Of a stretch of 38,017 nt of DNA, positions 25,362-32,365 are shown in pieces (within the stretch, counting starts at the first letter, position 1; each line of letters begins with the position of its first letter). The stretch comes from a virus. The DNA lies in the IMG/VR virus record IMGVR_UViG_3300031839_000122, positions 1-38,017 of that record. One strand, given 5' to 3'. Below the pieces are notes generated by a model. It was not told where the DNA came from. It made no database searches and was given only the letters and a program-made list of their open reading frames with translations. The translations under genes and the position numbers were made by a program.

Positions 25362-25504
25362 TTACCCTGCCCTCTGTATCTTTTCCAATTTCTTTTTTTA
25401 TGTTTGTTGGTTGGTTTACAGTTTGTGGAATGCCCTATCGAAGTTCTCATATGTCTTTCGATGTCTATCTTGGTTGATAGGCCAATAGTTTTTTTAGATG
25501 ACAT
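25358..25504 (-). CDS. 48-aa basic protein
   Basis: A short frame of 48 codons plus TGA gives a strongly basic protein (SSKKTIGLSTKIDIERHMRT; CKPTNKHKKRNWKRYRGQG). It has an AAGGA ribosome site 7 nt before ATG 25504, and its TGA overlaps the glycosyltransferase ATG (ATGA). It is the first gene after the terminator that closes the hsp20 unit. Basic charge suggests nucleic-acid or membrane-phosphate contact, or a host-takeover peptide; no family is recognised. Confidence 0.6.
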   Translation of the reverse strand: MSSKKTIGLSTKIDIERHMRTSIGHSTNCKPTNKHKKRNWKRYRGQGK

Positions 25505-25520
25505 TAAATAATCCTTATAA

Positions 25521-25556
25521 ATAAAAAGAGCCACCACACACTGGGTGCAGTGGCTC
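25521..25556 (-). terminator. Rho-independent terminator after hsp20
   Basis: On the - strand GAGCCAC and GTGGCTC form a 7-bp stem (25528-25534 with 25550-25556) around a 15-nt loop, followed by TTTTTATTT. It lies a few bases after the Hsp20 stop. The pattern is a good intrinsic terminator. Confidence 0.75.
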
Positions 25557-25562
25557 GTTAGT

Positions 25563-26072
25563 TTAATTAATATTAATTATTTTAGCTTGCTCTTCTGGCG
25601 GAACAATAACATCAATGGTGATGCTTAACACCCCGTCAACATAATCACAATTAGATATCTCTGTGTTGTCAGACAAAAGAAACTCTCTTTTGAATTGACG
25701 CTTTCCAATTTTTTTCACAACTGTAACGGCATGGTTGCTCTCATCTGAGGGTTCAGATCGGCCAGATACAATAAGAATATTTTCTTTTTGTTCTACCTGA
25801 AGCTCTTCCTTTTTAAATCCAGCTAAAGCCAGTTCAATTGTAACTTGTTCTTGAACATTATCAGCCACACCTAGCCCCAATTCTTGGATAGAATTTTTAT
25901 CCATCTTCGTAACATTGTAGGGGGGATAAGACGAGTGATTAGAGGTGGTCATGTGGATACTATTCAAAGTATAGTCGTGAATGTTATCAAACAGCCTGTC
26001 TAGACCAACTGCATTGGTTCTGATTTTATTAAAATGATTGTTTAAATCCATATAAAATTTCTCAATACTCAT
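25563..26072 (-). CDS. Small heat-shock protein (Hsp20 family)
   Basis: The 169-aa protein opens with a region containing VGLDRLFDN and the motif SSYPPYNVTK, as in IbpA-like Hsp20s. The alpha-crystallin core follows: ELALAGFKKEELQVEQKENI, LIVSGRSE, RQFKREFLLSDNTEI and a final YVDGVLSITID, which fits the conserved GVL motif. The C-terminal end lacks a clear IxI tail (AKIININ may serve). Hsp20 genes are common in marine cyanophages and pelagic phages, where they probably hold host or virion proteins during infection. Here a strong promoter lies upstream and a terminator downstream, so it can be expressed as a separate short transcript. Confidence 0.85.
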   Translation of the reverse strand: MSIEKFYMDLNNHFNKIRTNAVGLDRLFDNIHDYTLNSIHMTTSNHSSYPPYNVTKMDKNSIQELGLGVADNVQEQVTIELALAGFKKEELQVEQKENILIVSGRSEPSDESNHAVTVVKKIGKRQFKREFLLSDNTEISNCDYVDGVLSITIDVIVPPEEQAKIININ

Positions 26073-26104
26073 TTTACTTCCTTTCTTTAAGCAAAGTTAA
26101 TGTG

Positions 26105-26290
26105 CTACCAATCTTTAGTTAAGAATGGGTAGCTTTCCACAGTACAATCTTCCCACTTAGAAAGAGCATATTCTTTTGCCTCTTCTTCAGTTGGAAAGAG
26201 CAAGGGACCAACATTCTCGTGTGATCCCTTTGGATCATAGTCTAATACCCAACTATATCCAGAACCTACTTTTCTTTTAATACCATACAT
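26105..26290 (-). CDS. Small conserved protein (61 aa) upstream of hsp20
   Basis: The product is 61 aa if started at ATG 26290 (MYGIKRKV); an in-frame GTG at 26299 would add MHI. No strong ribosome site is seen. The sequence is polar with aromatic residues (GYSWVLDYDPKGSHENVGPL) and a WEDC cysteine near the end. Its ATG overlaps the -10 box of a consensus promoter, so that promoter's transcript would start past the ATG; the gene would need read-through from the RNR/tRNA side. No family is recognised. Confidence 0.5.
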   Translation of the reverse strand: MYGIKRKVGSGYSWVLDYDPKGSHENVGPLLFPTEEEAKEYALSKWEDCTVESYPFLTKDW

Positions 26291-26318
26291 TATATGCACA
26301 CTTTTATAGTTATGTCAA
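26289..26318 (-). promoter_or_regulatory. Near-consensus sigma70 promoter for hsp20
   Basis: TTGACA (26318-26313) and TATAAT (26294-26289) on the - strand both match consensus exactly, with an 18-nt spacer. It lies in the short gap between tRNA-Arg and the small gene. The predicted start near 26282 is after that gene's ATG, so the transcript serves hsp20. Confidence 0.75.
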
Positions 26319-26327
26319 GTATTTATT

Positions 26328-26404
26328 TGGCACTCTCGGCAGGACTCGAACCTGCAACCTACAGATTAGAAGTCTGTTGCTCTATCCAGTTGAGCTACGA
26401 GAGT
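26328..26404 (-). tRNA. tRNA-Arg (UCU)
   Basis: All four arms are present. The acceptor is ACTCTCG pairing with CGAGAGT, the D arm is GCTC...GAGC, the anticodon arm is ACAGA-CTTCTAA-TCTGT with anticodon TCT, and the T arm contains GGTTCGAGTCC. The 3' CCA is encoded. The 77-nt gene starts on the last base of the RNR stop codon. It reads AGA, which is the dominant Arg codon in this window, so it probably supports phage translation. Confidence 0.95.
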
Positions 26405-28104
26405 TAAACTCCGCACACTCCTCCTGTGCCAGTTATCTCACAGATATCATGTGTTTGAATATTCTCTTCAAACTCTTCGCCAAGTTTCTGCATAGCTTCT
26501 TTGTAAGGCACAACGGTTAGAGGTTGACCCCCTCGACTACCGTCAGGAAAGCAAGTGAACCCTCTCAACCTGTGTGCATACTTAGCAAGAGTATTTGCAA
26601 AAGGAACAACGAGGTCTTCGTTATTTCCTTTTGATCCCCAAGCAGGTAGATTAATTGTGCTGGAGATTGACATGTCAACATACTCTTGAATGTTTGCTTG
26701 GAATGAAAGCCTACGCTCATAGTCTGTAGCCAAGTCCATAGCCGATTCAATCGAATCAGGATCAGCCCCATAAATATCAATCATTTCTTGAGCGGCACTG
26801 TCTATAACATACTGATAATGCCATCTACGGTTCTTGAGATACCTACGTTTATAGGCTACAGCAAAGATAGGTTCAACACCAGTTGAGGTTCCGGCAATGA
26901 TGCCGATAGTTCCTGTTGGTGCTACTGCTCGTTTAGCCACGGGTCGAGAGATGCCTAACTCATCAGAGAAACTATCCGAAACTCTATCAGACTCAGACTT
27001 ATAAATCTTTAGCCAACGATGCATCTCTTCTGTGGTTTCATATCGGCTTCCTCTTTGGATCAACCACTCATGTAATCCCATCAGTCCCAGACCAAGCCTA
27101 CGATTCTTTTCCCTTGTTTTATAAACTTTCTCGTAAGGCAGTTGCGCTCTCAATGTACCACAAATAAGAAACTTGGTTGCTAGTTCAACGACATTTCGTA
27201 ACTGAGAAACATCAGCAATCCTAGCAAAGTTAAGGCTTCCCAAATTGCAAACATCGGAATCATCACCGCCATCAGGAGCATTGTGGTTGTTTGCTGTAAC
27301 TTCTGTACAAGCATTTCTAAGTGTTTCATTTTCTTTCTCAAAAAAGTTAAAACTAAATCCCGGTTCGGCAGTGGACAGAGCCTGTCTTACATTGCTCAGA
27401 AATACATCTCCTACCTCTCCGGTTTCCCAATAGTTCAACAGCCATTCAGTATCATAGTTTACACTGATGTTTGTCATGTCGAGAGGAGCAGGAAAATTAA
27501 AGTCATCTTGCTTTACATCAAACAGGGATTGTCCTGTGTTTCCAACAGGCATGTCTTTCCAATTCTTGCAAAGAAGAAACTTGCCAATGTCTTCATGCTT
27601 CCAATTTAAACTAGCATAGATAGCAGAGCGACGACTCCCACCCTGCATAACCCTTCTACCAATCTCATTGATCATCTGCATCTTAGGCAAAGGACCACTA
27701 GCAATACCACCAGTACCTCCTAGCTCCTTACCCTCCGCTCTATACACAGAGTAGTCTGCCCCAATACCGCCTCCTGTCATTAGACATGATTCTGCTTTCC
27801 ATGAAAGGTTAGCCCAATCTTCTCTGGTATCTTCTTCACAGTCTAATAGGTAACAATTATTAAAAAACTTTTTATCTCTACCTGCATAGTAAAGGTAACG
27901 TCCTCCCGGTATAAATCGAAGCTCTGCTATATGACTAATCAATTCATCCTTTTCAGACTTCCTAAGATGTTCCTGACATACATCCTCTACAAGAGTAGCA
28001 GCAAGCTCATGCATTGTCTCTGCTCCCTTGTGGGCGTACTTTGTATAAAAAATAACTTCTGAAAACGTAGATCGAAACTGTGGATTTTTATTAGACTTAA
28101 ACAT
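26404..28104 (-). CDS. nrdJ: Adenosylcobalamin-dependent ribonucleotide reductase (class II)
   Basis: The 566-aa protein shows an NNCYLL cysteine (C84), SCLMTGGGIGADYS (106-119), NACTE (264-268, usually NPCGE), DVCNLGS with C286, APTGTIGIIAGTSTG (395-409) and a C-terminal CEITGTGGVCGV in which C555 and C564 could be the redox pair. These fit class II reductases, which use vitamin B12 and need no second subunit; no nrdB-like gene is present. It converts ribonucleotides to deoxyribonucleotides for DNA synthesis. It starts 5 nt after the DUF3310 gene and ends one base into tRNA-Arg. Length is in the range of short phage class II enzymes. Confidence 0.85.
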   Translation of the reverse strand: MFKSNKNPQFRSTFSEVIFYTKYAHKGAETMHELAATLVEDVCQEHLRKSEKDELISHIAELRFIPGGRYLYYAGRDKKFFNNCYLLDCEEDTREDWANLSWKAESCLMTGGGIGADYSVYRAEGKELGGTGGIASGPLPKMQMINEIGRRVMQGGSRRSAIYASLNWKHEDIGKFLLCKNWKDMPVGNTGQSLFDVKQDDFNFPAPLDMTNISVNYDTEWLLNYWETGEVGDVFLSNVRQALSTAEPGFSFNFFEKENETLRNACTEVTANNHNAPDGGDDSDVCNLGSLNFARIADVSQLRNVVELATKFLICGTLRAQLPYEKVYKTREKNRRLGLGLMGLHEWLIQRGSRYETTEEMHRWLKIYKSESDRVSDSFSDELGISRPVAKRAVAPTGTIGIIAGTSTGVEPIFAVAYKRRYLKNRRWHYQYVIDSAAQEMIDIYGADPDSIESAMDLATDYERRLSFQANIQEYVDMSISSTINLPAWGSKGNNEDLVVPFANTLAKYAHRLRGFTCFPDGSRGGQPLTVVPYKEAMQKLGEEFEENIQTHDICEITGTGGVCGV

Positions 28105-28109
28105 AGGTG

Positions 28110-28337
28110 CTATTTCCCCTCATTTGGATAATCAAATTCTAAAATCATTTCTGCATACTGAATAATCTTTTTAATATCTTCTGCCCGTCCCTTCGATTTG
28201 TGTCGAGTAATGTACTTAATAATATTACCTTCAAAGAAACTTAATCCATTAGCAGAAATATATTCTGCCGGTTGAATCATGTAGTGTTGATAGTGATCAC
28301 CACCAACCTGTGAATCAAGACTTTTATCAGAACTCAT
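28110..28337 (-). CDS. DUF3310 protein (T7 gp1.7-like)
   Basis: The 75-aa protein carries VGGDHYQHYMIQPAEYISAN, then EGNIIKYITRHKSKGRAEDI and a helix ending EMILEFDYP. This is the DUF3310 pattern, the family of T7 gp1.7, a nucleotide kinase that phosphorylates dTMP/dGMP and affects host dideoxythymidine sensitivity. It is shorter than T7 gp1.7 and consists of the DUF3310 domain alone, so kinase activity here is uncertain. It lies directly upstream of RNR in the nucleotide-metabolism set. Confidence 0.8.
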   Translation of the reverse strand: MSSDKSLDSQVGGDHYQHYMIQPAEYISANGLSFFEGNIIKYITRHKSKGRAEDIKKIIQYAEMILEFDYPNEGK

Positions 28338-28346
28338 AACTTACTC

Positions 28347-28685
28347 CTAGTGGTCATGCAATAAGAAACTCATATGCTTTCGTAGTTTACTTTTGTTTTT
28401 ACTTTCCAAAAGACGAAAAGCAAAACCCCTTACCCTGCTAGCATTAACATTAGCAAGATCGCACACTGTCTCAAAATTGTCAATGGTTGAAACAACAGAA
28501 GAGAAGAACCATGCGACGGCCTCCTCTTTTTCTTTAGAAGATTTATCGTGGCACACATCAATCAGTGCTTGAATGATAACACCGTTGAATAATGCACTAT
28601 AAGGATTTTCAGATTTGTCTACAATTTGATCCTCTAATATATCTTCAAGTTCGTCATCCGTGTAATTTAAAAAAATATTCTGCAT
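28347..28685 (-). CDS. Hypothetical early protein (112 aa)
   Basis: The protein is helical, with an acidic start (NYTDDELEDILEDQIVDKSE), a middle ALFNGVIIQALIDVCHDKSS and a C-terminal segment DNFETVCDLANVNASRVRGF that looks like a helix-turn-helix, followed by a basic tail ending LLHDH. It overlaps the end of the nuclease gene by 32 nt. Proteins of this shape often neighbour DUF3310 in marine podoviruses. A DNA-binding or regulatory role is possible but unproven. Confidence 0.65.
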   Translation of the reverse strand: MQNIFLNYTDDELEDILEDQIVDKSENPYSALFNGVIIQALIDVCHDKSSKEKEEAVAWFFSSVVSTIDNFETVCDLANVNASRVRGFAFRLLESKNKSKLRKHMSFLLHDH

Positions 28686-28983
28686 CTACTACTGCCAAGG
28701 GTTTTTTATTATTCTTTTTTATAATTAACAATGGCTCATGCTTGCCAGAGTTATCTTGTGATTGTGTGTATGCATTCCAAACATTTAACTTTTCTTGGTT
28801 CTTACATTCTATAGAGTAGGGAAACTTTTGTCGAGCAGCTTTTGCCATAATTAAATCTTCTCCACCAGCACCCATACTCCTGCTCTCTATATCTTCATCT
28901 GATATATCTAAAACTTTTATTAGTGTATCTCTTACCCATTGCTGTAAACGTCTGCCCTTTGCTTTAGCACTTTGGGTTTTCAT
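28654..28983 (-). CDS. Small PD-(D/E)XK-like nuclease or resolvase
   Basis: The 109-aa protein contains SRSMGAGGEDLIM and PYSIECKNQEKL, which supply the D...(E)xK core of restriction-endonuclease-fold enzymes, after a helical basic start (KAKGRRLQQWVRDTLIKVLD). The size suits a Holliday-junction resolvase or other short phage nuclease. It follows the Cas4-like exonuclease with an ATGA overlap. It probably acts on replication or recombination intermediates. Target not known. Confidence 0.65.
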   Translation of the reverse strand: MKTQSAKAKGRRLQQWVRDTLIKVLDISDEDIESRSMGAGGEDLIMAKAARQKFPYSIECKNQEKLNVWNAYTQSQDNSGKHEPLLIIKKNNKKPLAVVDAEYFFKLHG

Positions 28984-29840
28984 TTAATTTCCTCGACCTT
29001 GGGTTCCAAGTGAACTTCTGTGAGATATACGATCCCGTTGTTATAATTAAACTTACGAATGCCACTACCGCCGTTGCTATCAGCCCAGCAAGTATACTTA
29101 AAAGAACAATAGCGGCAAGCGGTACATAACTGACGATTGCCAGACTTGCCATAAGGAACATCCTCATAGCATTTAGGGGGGGTTTTATCTTTATCCAAGT
29201 ATTCTTTAACAGTTTTGATTTTACTTTGAACATCATGTAACTCCATAGGATGGACATCTAGTAGGGCCAATTCTCCTGACTGTTTATCTATAGCAAGAAA
29301 TGCTCCCTCTGTCTCTCCCTCACCTTTTAAATATCCTGATAGCTGGCTGATGTATCCAAATGGATCATCGTCACAGAGTGTACGCTGCTTAAACTTTTTA
29401 AATCCATAGGCAGATGCACTCTTAACATCCACAGTCACTCCATCAATTCTACAATCCTTATGCCCTACCACACCATCAATCACAACTTCTTTTTGTTGCT
29501 CTGTTACCTCATGGCCAGAGGCATAACATAAAAATAGAACAAGCTCTTCCAACACATGACCATATAGAAATCTAATCTGATCATGGGGCTGCATCTCATC
29601 CACTCTCGGCACTTCTTTTAGATCATACCAAAGCTGACGTAGGGGTTTACCAATGTTAGATATTCTTAGATATGGTTTTCTGTTTGTTCTATCTTCTTTA
29701 ATAGAATTAATTAAATGTCCGGCTATATTTTTACCGGCCTCTTCTGCAAACTTCTCCAACTCTTCGTCGGTTCTAGGAGAATCCTTGCCGTCTTGTAAGA
29801 CTTCATAAATATCTTGAATAAGTGAAGAAAGTTTTTTCAT
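28980..29840 (-). CDS. Cas4/RecB-like PD-(D/E)XK exonuclease
   Basis: The 286-aa protein has YGHVLEELVLFLCYASGHEV (H95), VIDGVVGHKDCRIDG and VDVKSASA (D138, K140), the motif set of RecB/Cas4-type nucleases. Cysteines at 224 and in LCTACRYCSFKYTC (239, 242, 245, 251) could hold an iron-sulfur cluster as in Cas4 and AddB. Such phage enzymes fill the T7 gp6 exonuclease role in host DNA breakdown, primer removal or recombination. A strong hairpin lies directly upstream, and no ribosome site is seen between it and the ATG. Confidence 0.8.
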   Translation of the reverse strand: MKKLSSLIQDIYEVLQDGKDSPRTDEELEKFAEEAGKNIAGHLINSIKEDRTNRKPYLRISNIGKPLRQLWYDLKEVPRVDEMQPHDQIRFLYGHVLEELVLFLCYASGHEVTEQQKEVVIDGVVGHKDCRIDGVTVDVKSASAYGFKKFKQRTLCDDDPFGYISQLSGYLKGEGETEGAFLAIDKQSGELALLDVHPMELHDVQSKIKTVKEYLDKDKTPPKCYEDVPYGKSGNRQLCTACRYCSFKYTCWADSNGGSGIRKFNYNNGIVYLTEVHLEPKVEEIK

Positions 29841-29849
29841 TATAAAGTA

Positions 29850-29888
29850 GAGGGGAGAAGAACTTGGAAGTTATAGTCTCCTCCCCTC
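29850..29888 (-). promoter_or_regulatory. 11-bp leader hairpin between SSB and exonuclease
   Basis: On the - strand, bases 29888-29878 (GAGGGGAGGAG) pair with 29860-29850 (CTTCTCCCCTC) over 11 bp with one G-U pair, around a 17-nt loop. It begins about 10 nt after the SSB stop and ends about 10 nt before the exonuclease ATG. The tail TACTTTATAATG is only partly U-rich, so it may be an attenuator or processing stem rather than a full terminator. Confidence 0.55.
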
Positions 29889-29898
29889 ACTCCTCTAG

Positions 29899-30378
29899 TT
29901 ATGCAGGGAACGGCACATCATCGGAGGCAGGTGCAACATAACCTCCTTTAATAGGATCGAAAGAAGAACCTTGAGGTGAGTACTCAACCAAGTCAACAAC
30001 TTGGATGGCACATAGATCACCACCTCTACCCTTTCGATTTCCCCACGACCAATCGTAGGGACGGAATTTAACTGTGACCAACGAACCATTCCCAATGTAG
30101 GTATCATCCATGGGCGTATTTTGGGAATCAACAACTGTCGGACGTTGGTTCATGCTTCCATCCTTTCGACGGACCTTTCGCTTTAACTTAATAAAGTCTC
30201 CTTTTTCATCGCCAACATTCTTAATCTCAAGACCACTCTCTTCCAAGACTGCTTTAGCAGTATCATCCAATTGTGATAGGGTACACTCCCAAACACCGTC
30301 TTCTTCAAACTTTGTGTTCGGAGCGACGATTGATGTCCAGTAAGCAACTCCAGTAGCGTATTTATAATCTTCAGTCAT
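29899..30378 (-). CDS. ssb: Single-stranded DNA-binding protein (gp2.5-like)
   Basis: The 159-aa protein has an OB-fold-like core (ATGVAYWTSIVAPNTKFEED; TYIGNGSLVTVKFRPYDWSW; GGDLCAIQVVDLVEY) with many aromatic residues, and an acidic, aromatic C-terminal tip (SDDVPFPA) of the kind that contacts polymerase and helicase. This is how T7 gp2.5-type SSBs are built. It sits between the HTH gene and the exonuclease in the replication block. It coats single-stranded DNA during replication and recombination. Confidence 0.75.
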   Translation of the reverse strand: MTEDYKYATGVAYWTSIVAPNTKFEEDGVWECTLSQLDDTAKAVLEESGLEIKNVGDEKGDFIKLKRKVRRKDGSMNQRPTVVDSQNTPMDDTYIGNGSLVTVKFRPYDWSWGNRKGRGGDLCAIQVVDLVEYSPQGSSFDPIKGGYVAPASDDVPFPA

Positions 30379-30408
30379 AATTTAATTTCTCCTTAATATA
30401 ATGTTAAT

Positions 30409-30621
30409 TTAAGCTACCGCTTCTCCAACAAGACGATAGCGAGTGTATCGAGAACCATCTTCAGCTTTAGCTTTGATTGTCTCAATATTATGACCCAAGT
30501 TACGAAGGTCAGAGATAGTGGCAGTCAGGTTTTCACATAGCCCCAACTGAATTGCAGTCTTACGAGTTACTCGCATACGCTTCTTCAGTGCGGTTAGTGT
30601 TTTCTTCTGACAATTTTTCAT
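30409..30621 (-). CDS. Small winged-helix/HTH DNA-binding protein
   Basis: The start at ATG 30621 is supported by AAGGAG 8 nt upstream; a longer frame to 30717 would run into the polymerase gene. The 70-aa product has TALKKRMRVTRKTAIQLGLC and ENLTATISDLRNLGHNIETI, a helix-turn-helix with a wing (SRYTRYRLVG). It is basic. A sigma70-like promoter and a 14-bp palindrome lie directly upstream, so it may control its own expression. Such proteins are frequent in marine phages; the target is unknown. Confidence 0.7.
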   Translation of the reverse strand: MKNCQKKTLTALKKRMRVTRKTAIQLGLCENLTATISDLRNLGHNIETIKAKAEDGSRYTRYRLVGEAVA

Positions 30622-30655
30622 AAATTTTACTCCTTGAAGTGTTGTTAAGAATTGT

Positions 30656-30684
30656 ACTTTACAGTATGTGTTACATGCTGTCAA
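30656..30684 (-). promoter_or_regulatory. Sigma70-like promoter ahead of HTH gene
   Basis: TTGACA (30684-30679, exact consensus) and TAAAGT (30661-30656, four of six) lie 17 nt apart on the - strand, in the gap after the DNA polymerase stop. The predicted start leaves about 28 nt before the HTH-gene ATG, with AAGGAG in between. Confidence 0.55.
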
Positions 30685-30697
30685 CACATTAATGTGT
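30667..30697 (-). promoter_or_regulatory. Operator-like palindrome array
   Basis: ACACATTAATGTGT (30684-30697) is a perfect 14-bp palindrome that overlaps the polymerase stop and abuts the -35 box. A second inverted pair, TGTGTT (30667-30672) with AACACA (30683-30688), shares one half-site and covers the spacer. Three related half-sites around a promoter suggest a repressor operator, possibly for the adjacent HTH protein. Confidence 0.5.
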
Positions 30698-32350
30698 CTC
30701 CGCCCAATTTTTTCCAATTTTATATTCAGAATCTAATGGGCATCGAAAAGAATATATTTCTTCTACCTCCTTCATTGCAGTTTTAGTAATCAATCCAAAC
30801 TCCTCACAGTCCTTATTGTGTACCTCAAACTGGTACTCGTCATGGATGCTGGCAACAAGTCTTACATCCAATCCTTTCTTTGTGTACGCCTCATGCATCT
30901 GTACCAGCCACTGCTTACATATAACAGCACCAGCCCCTTGAATCAAGGTGTTTAATGCAGCATGAGGAGATCGAACCTGTAAAGTCCTACCATCAAGTCC
31001 CGGTATGACTCCATTCCTTTCGACTGTTTGGTTTAGATTATTTTTAAGAGCAGAGAACTTAGGCATGTTTCTCATAAATTTAGATATCAATGCCTCTCCT
31101 TCTCTCGCAGTACCGCCTACGATCTTACCAATCTTGGCAGCACCTGCACCATACATCAGTGCATAAATAAATGTCTTGGCTTGGTCACGGTCTGTAAGGC
31201 CAGCCATCTTCATGTTAGCTGTATGAACATCACCTTCTAAAATTTCTTGTGTAAATTTAGGATCGTCCATCATGTGTGCTAATCCTCTTAGCTCAAGGCC
31301 AGAGGCATCAGTTCCAACTAAAGAATAGTTGGTAGCATCTTCCACACTCCACATTGATCTACACTCTGTTCCCATAGGAGAGTATACGGCAGGAACCTGT
31401 GCCATGTTTGGGGAGGTGTGAGCCATACGACCTGTAACAGTTTTTAAAGTTAGAACTCTACCGTGAACCCTGCTACTACTATCTGCAGCTTCTACCCAAG
31501 ATTTTACCTGTGCATATCGTTTACCTAATAATAGATATTCAGATATCTTTTTTGCTTCAGGTAAATCAACTGTCTCAAGGACTGCCTCATCTACAATGAC
31601 ATTTCCCTTATCAGTTTTCTTATCTGGCTTCCACCCTAAACCCATTAATCTTTCTGCTATTTGTTTTCTAGAAGCAGGATTAAAGGGAGTAACAATATCA
31701 GCCAGTGGTTTTCCTGATCTCTTGTGTGTTCTACCAGAGACAACATGCGGAGGGAATATTTGTTGTAGTTCTCCTTCTATATTATCCATCTTATCCTGAA
31801 CACAGGATATAAATGTCGTTGCTTTAGGTAAGTCTAAGTAGAATCCATTATCTTCTTGTTGTTGAATAATACTTTTAATTCTATGTTCTAAAGCAATTGA
31901 TCTAGAAGAAAAAACATTTTGTTGTTTCTTAAAATATTTATATAAAGAATAGGTAACATTAACATCTTGTTTACAATAGTCGAGCATCTCTTGAGAGAAG
32001 TGATCGAAGCTATCTACTTCTCCTTTAGGAATACCCAATCGTTCACCCCAAGACTTTAGGCTATGTCCTTTCTCAATTATAGGATTGTAGAGTTGAGACA
32101 GGATCATGGTGTCTACCATCCTGTCTGATTGTATATCGGTTCCCGTAAGTTTATTTAATACTGGTGCATCAAAAGATATACCATTGTGCATTACAAACTT
32201 AGACACACTACGGGCAAAGTTAGGAAACTTAACATAGCATTCTTCTTCAACAAATGTATAAGGTATATTTTTATCTATGTCATAAGCCACAATACAGTGT
32301 ATCTTTGTGGCATCAATAGCATCGGTTTCTATGTCAAGAACTACGCTCAT
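30689..32350 (-). CDS. DNA polymerase I-like, T7 family A, with 3'-5' exonuclease
   Basis: The start at ATG 32350 gives VVLDIETDAID with exonuclease D6 and E8; a TTG at 32362 is too close to the AGGAG ribosome site. The product is 553 aa. The exonuclease domain continues with HNGISFDAPVLN and LDYCKQDVNVTYSLY. Palm motifs follow: A, TDASGLELRG (D348); B, RDQAKTFIYALMYG (R388, K392, Y396); and C, SIHDEYQ (H504-D-E). Y396 is the position of T7 Tyr526 (E. coli Phe762). It is shorter than T7 gp5. It replicates the phage genome; thioredoxin binding is not evident. Confidence 0.9.
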   Translation of the reverse strand: MSVVLDIETDAIDATKIHCIVAYDIDKNIPYTFVEEECYVKFPNFARSVSKFVMHNGISFDAPVLNKLTGTDIQSDRMVDTMILSQLYNPIIEKGHSLKSWGERLGIPKGEVDSFDHFSQEMLDYCKQDVNVTYSLYKYFKKQQNVFSSRSIALEHRIKSIIQQQEDNGFYLDLPKATTFISCVQDKMDNIEGELQQIFPPHVVSGRTHKRSGKPLADIVTPFNPASRKQIAERLMGLGWKPDKKTDKGNVIVDEAVLETVDLPEAKKISEYLLLGKRYAQVKSWVEAADSSSRVHGRVLTLKTVTGRMAHTSPNMAQVPAVYSPMGTECRSMWSVEDATNYSLVGTDASGLELRGLAHMMDDPKFTQEILEGDVHTANMKMAGLTDRDQAKTFIYALMYGAGAAKIGKIVGGTAREGEALISKFMRNMPKFSALKNNLNQTVERNGVIPGLDGRTLQVRSPHAALNTLIQGAGAVICKQWLVQMHEAYTKKGLDVRLVASIHDEYQFEVHNKDCEEFGLITKTAMKEVEEIYSFRCPLDSEYKIGKNWAETH

Positions 32351-32365
32351 AACCGAATACAACTC

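Noticed and set aside
28964-29257. Hydrophobic - strand frame as a membrane protein
   Set aside because: It lies wholly inside the Cas4-like exonuclease gene in another frame, with no supporting start.
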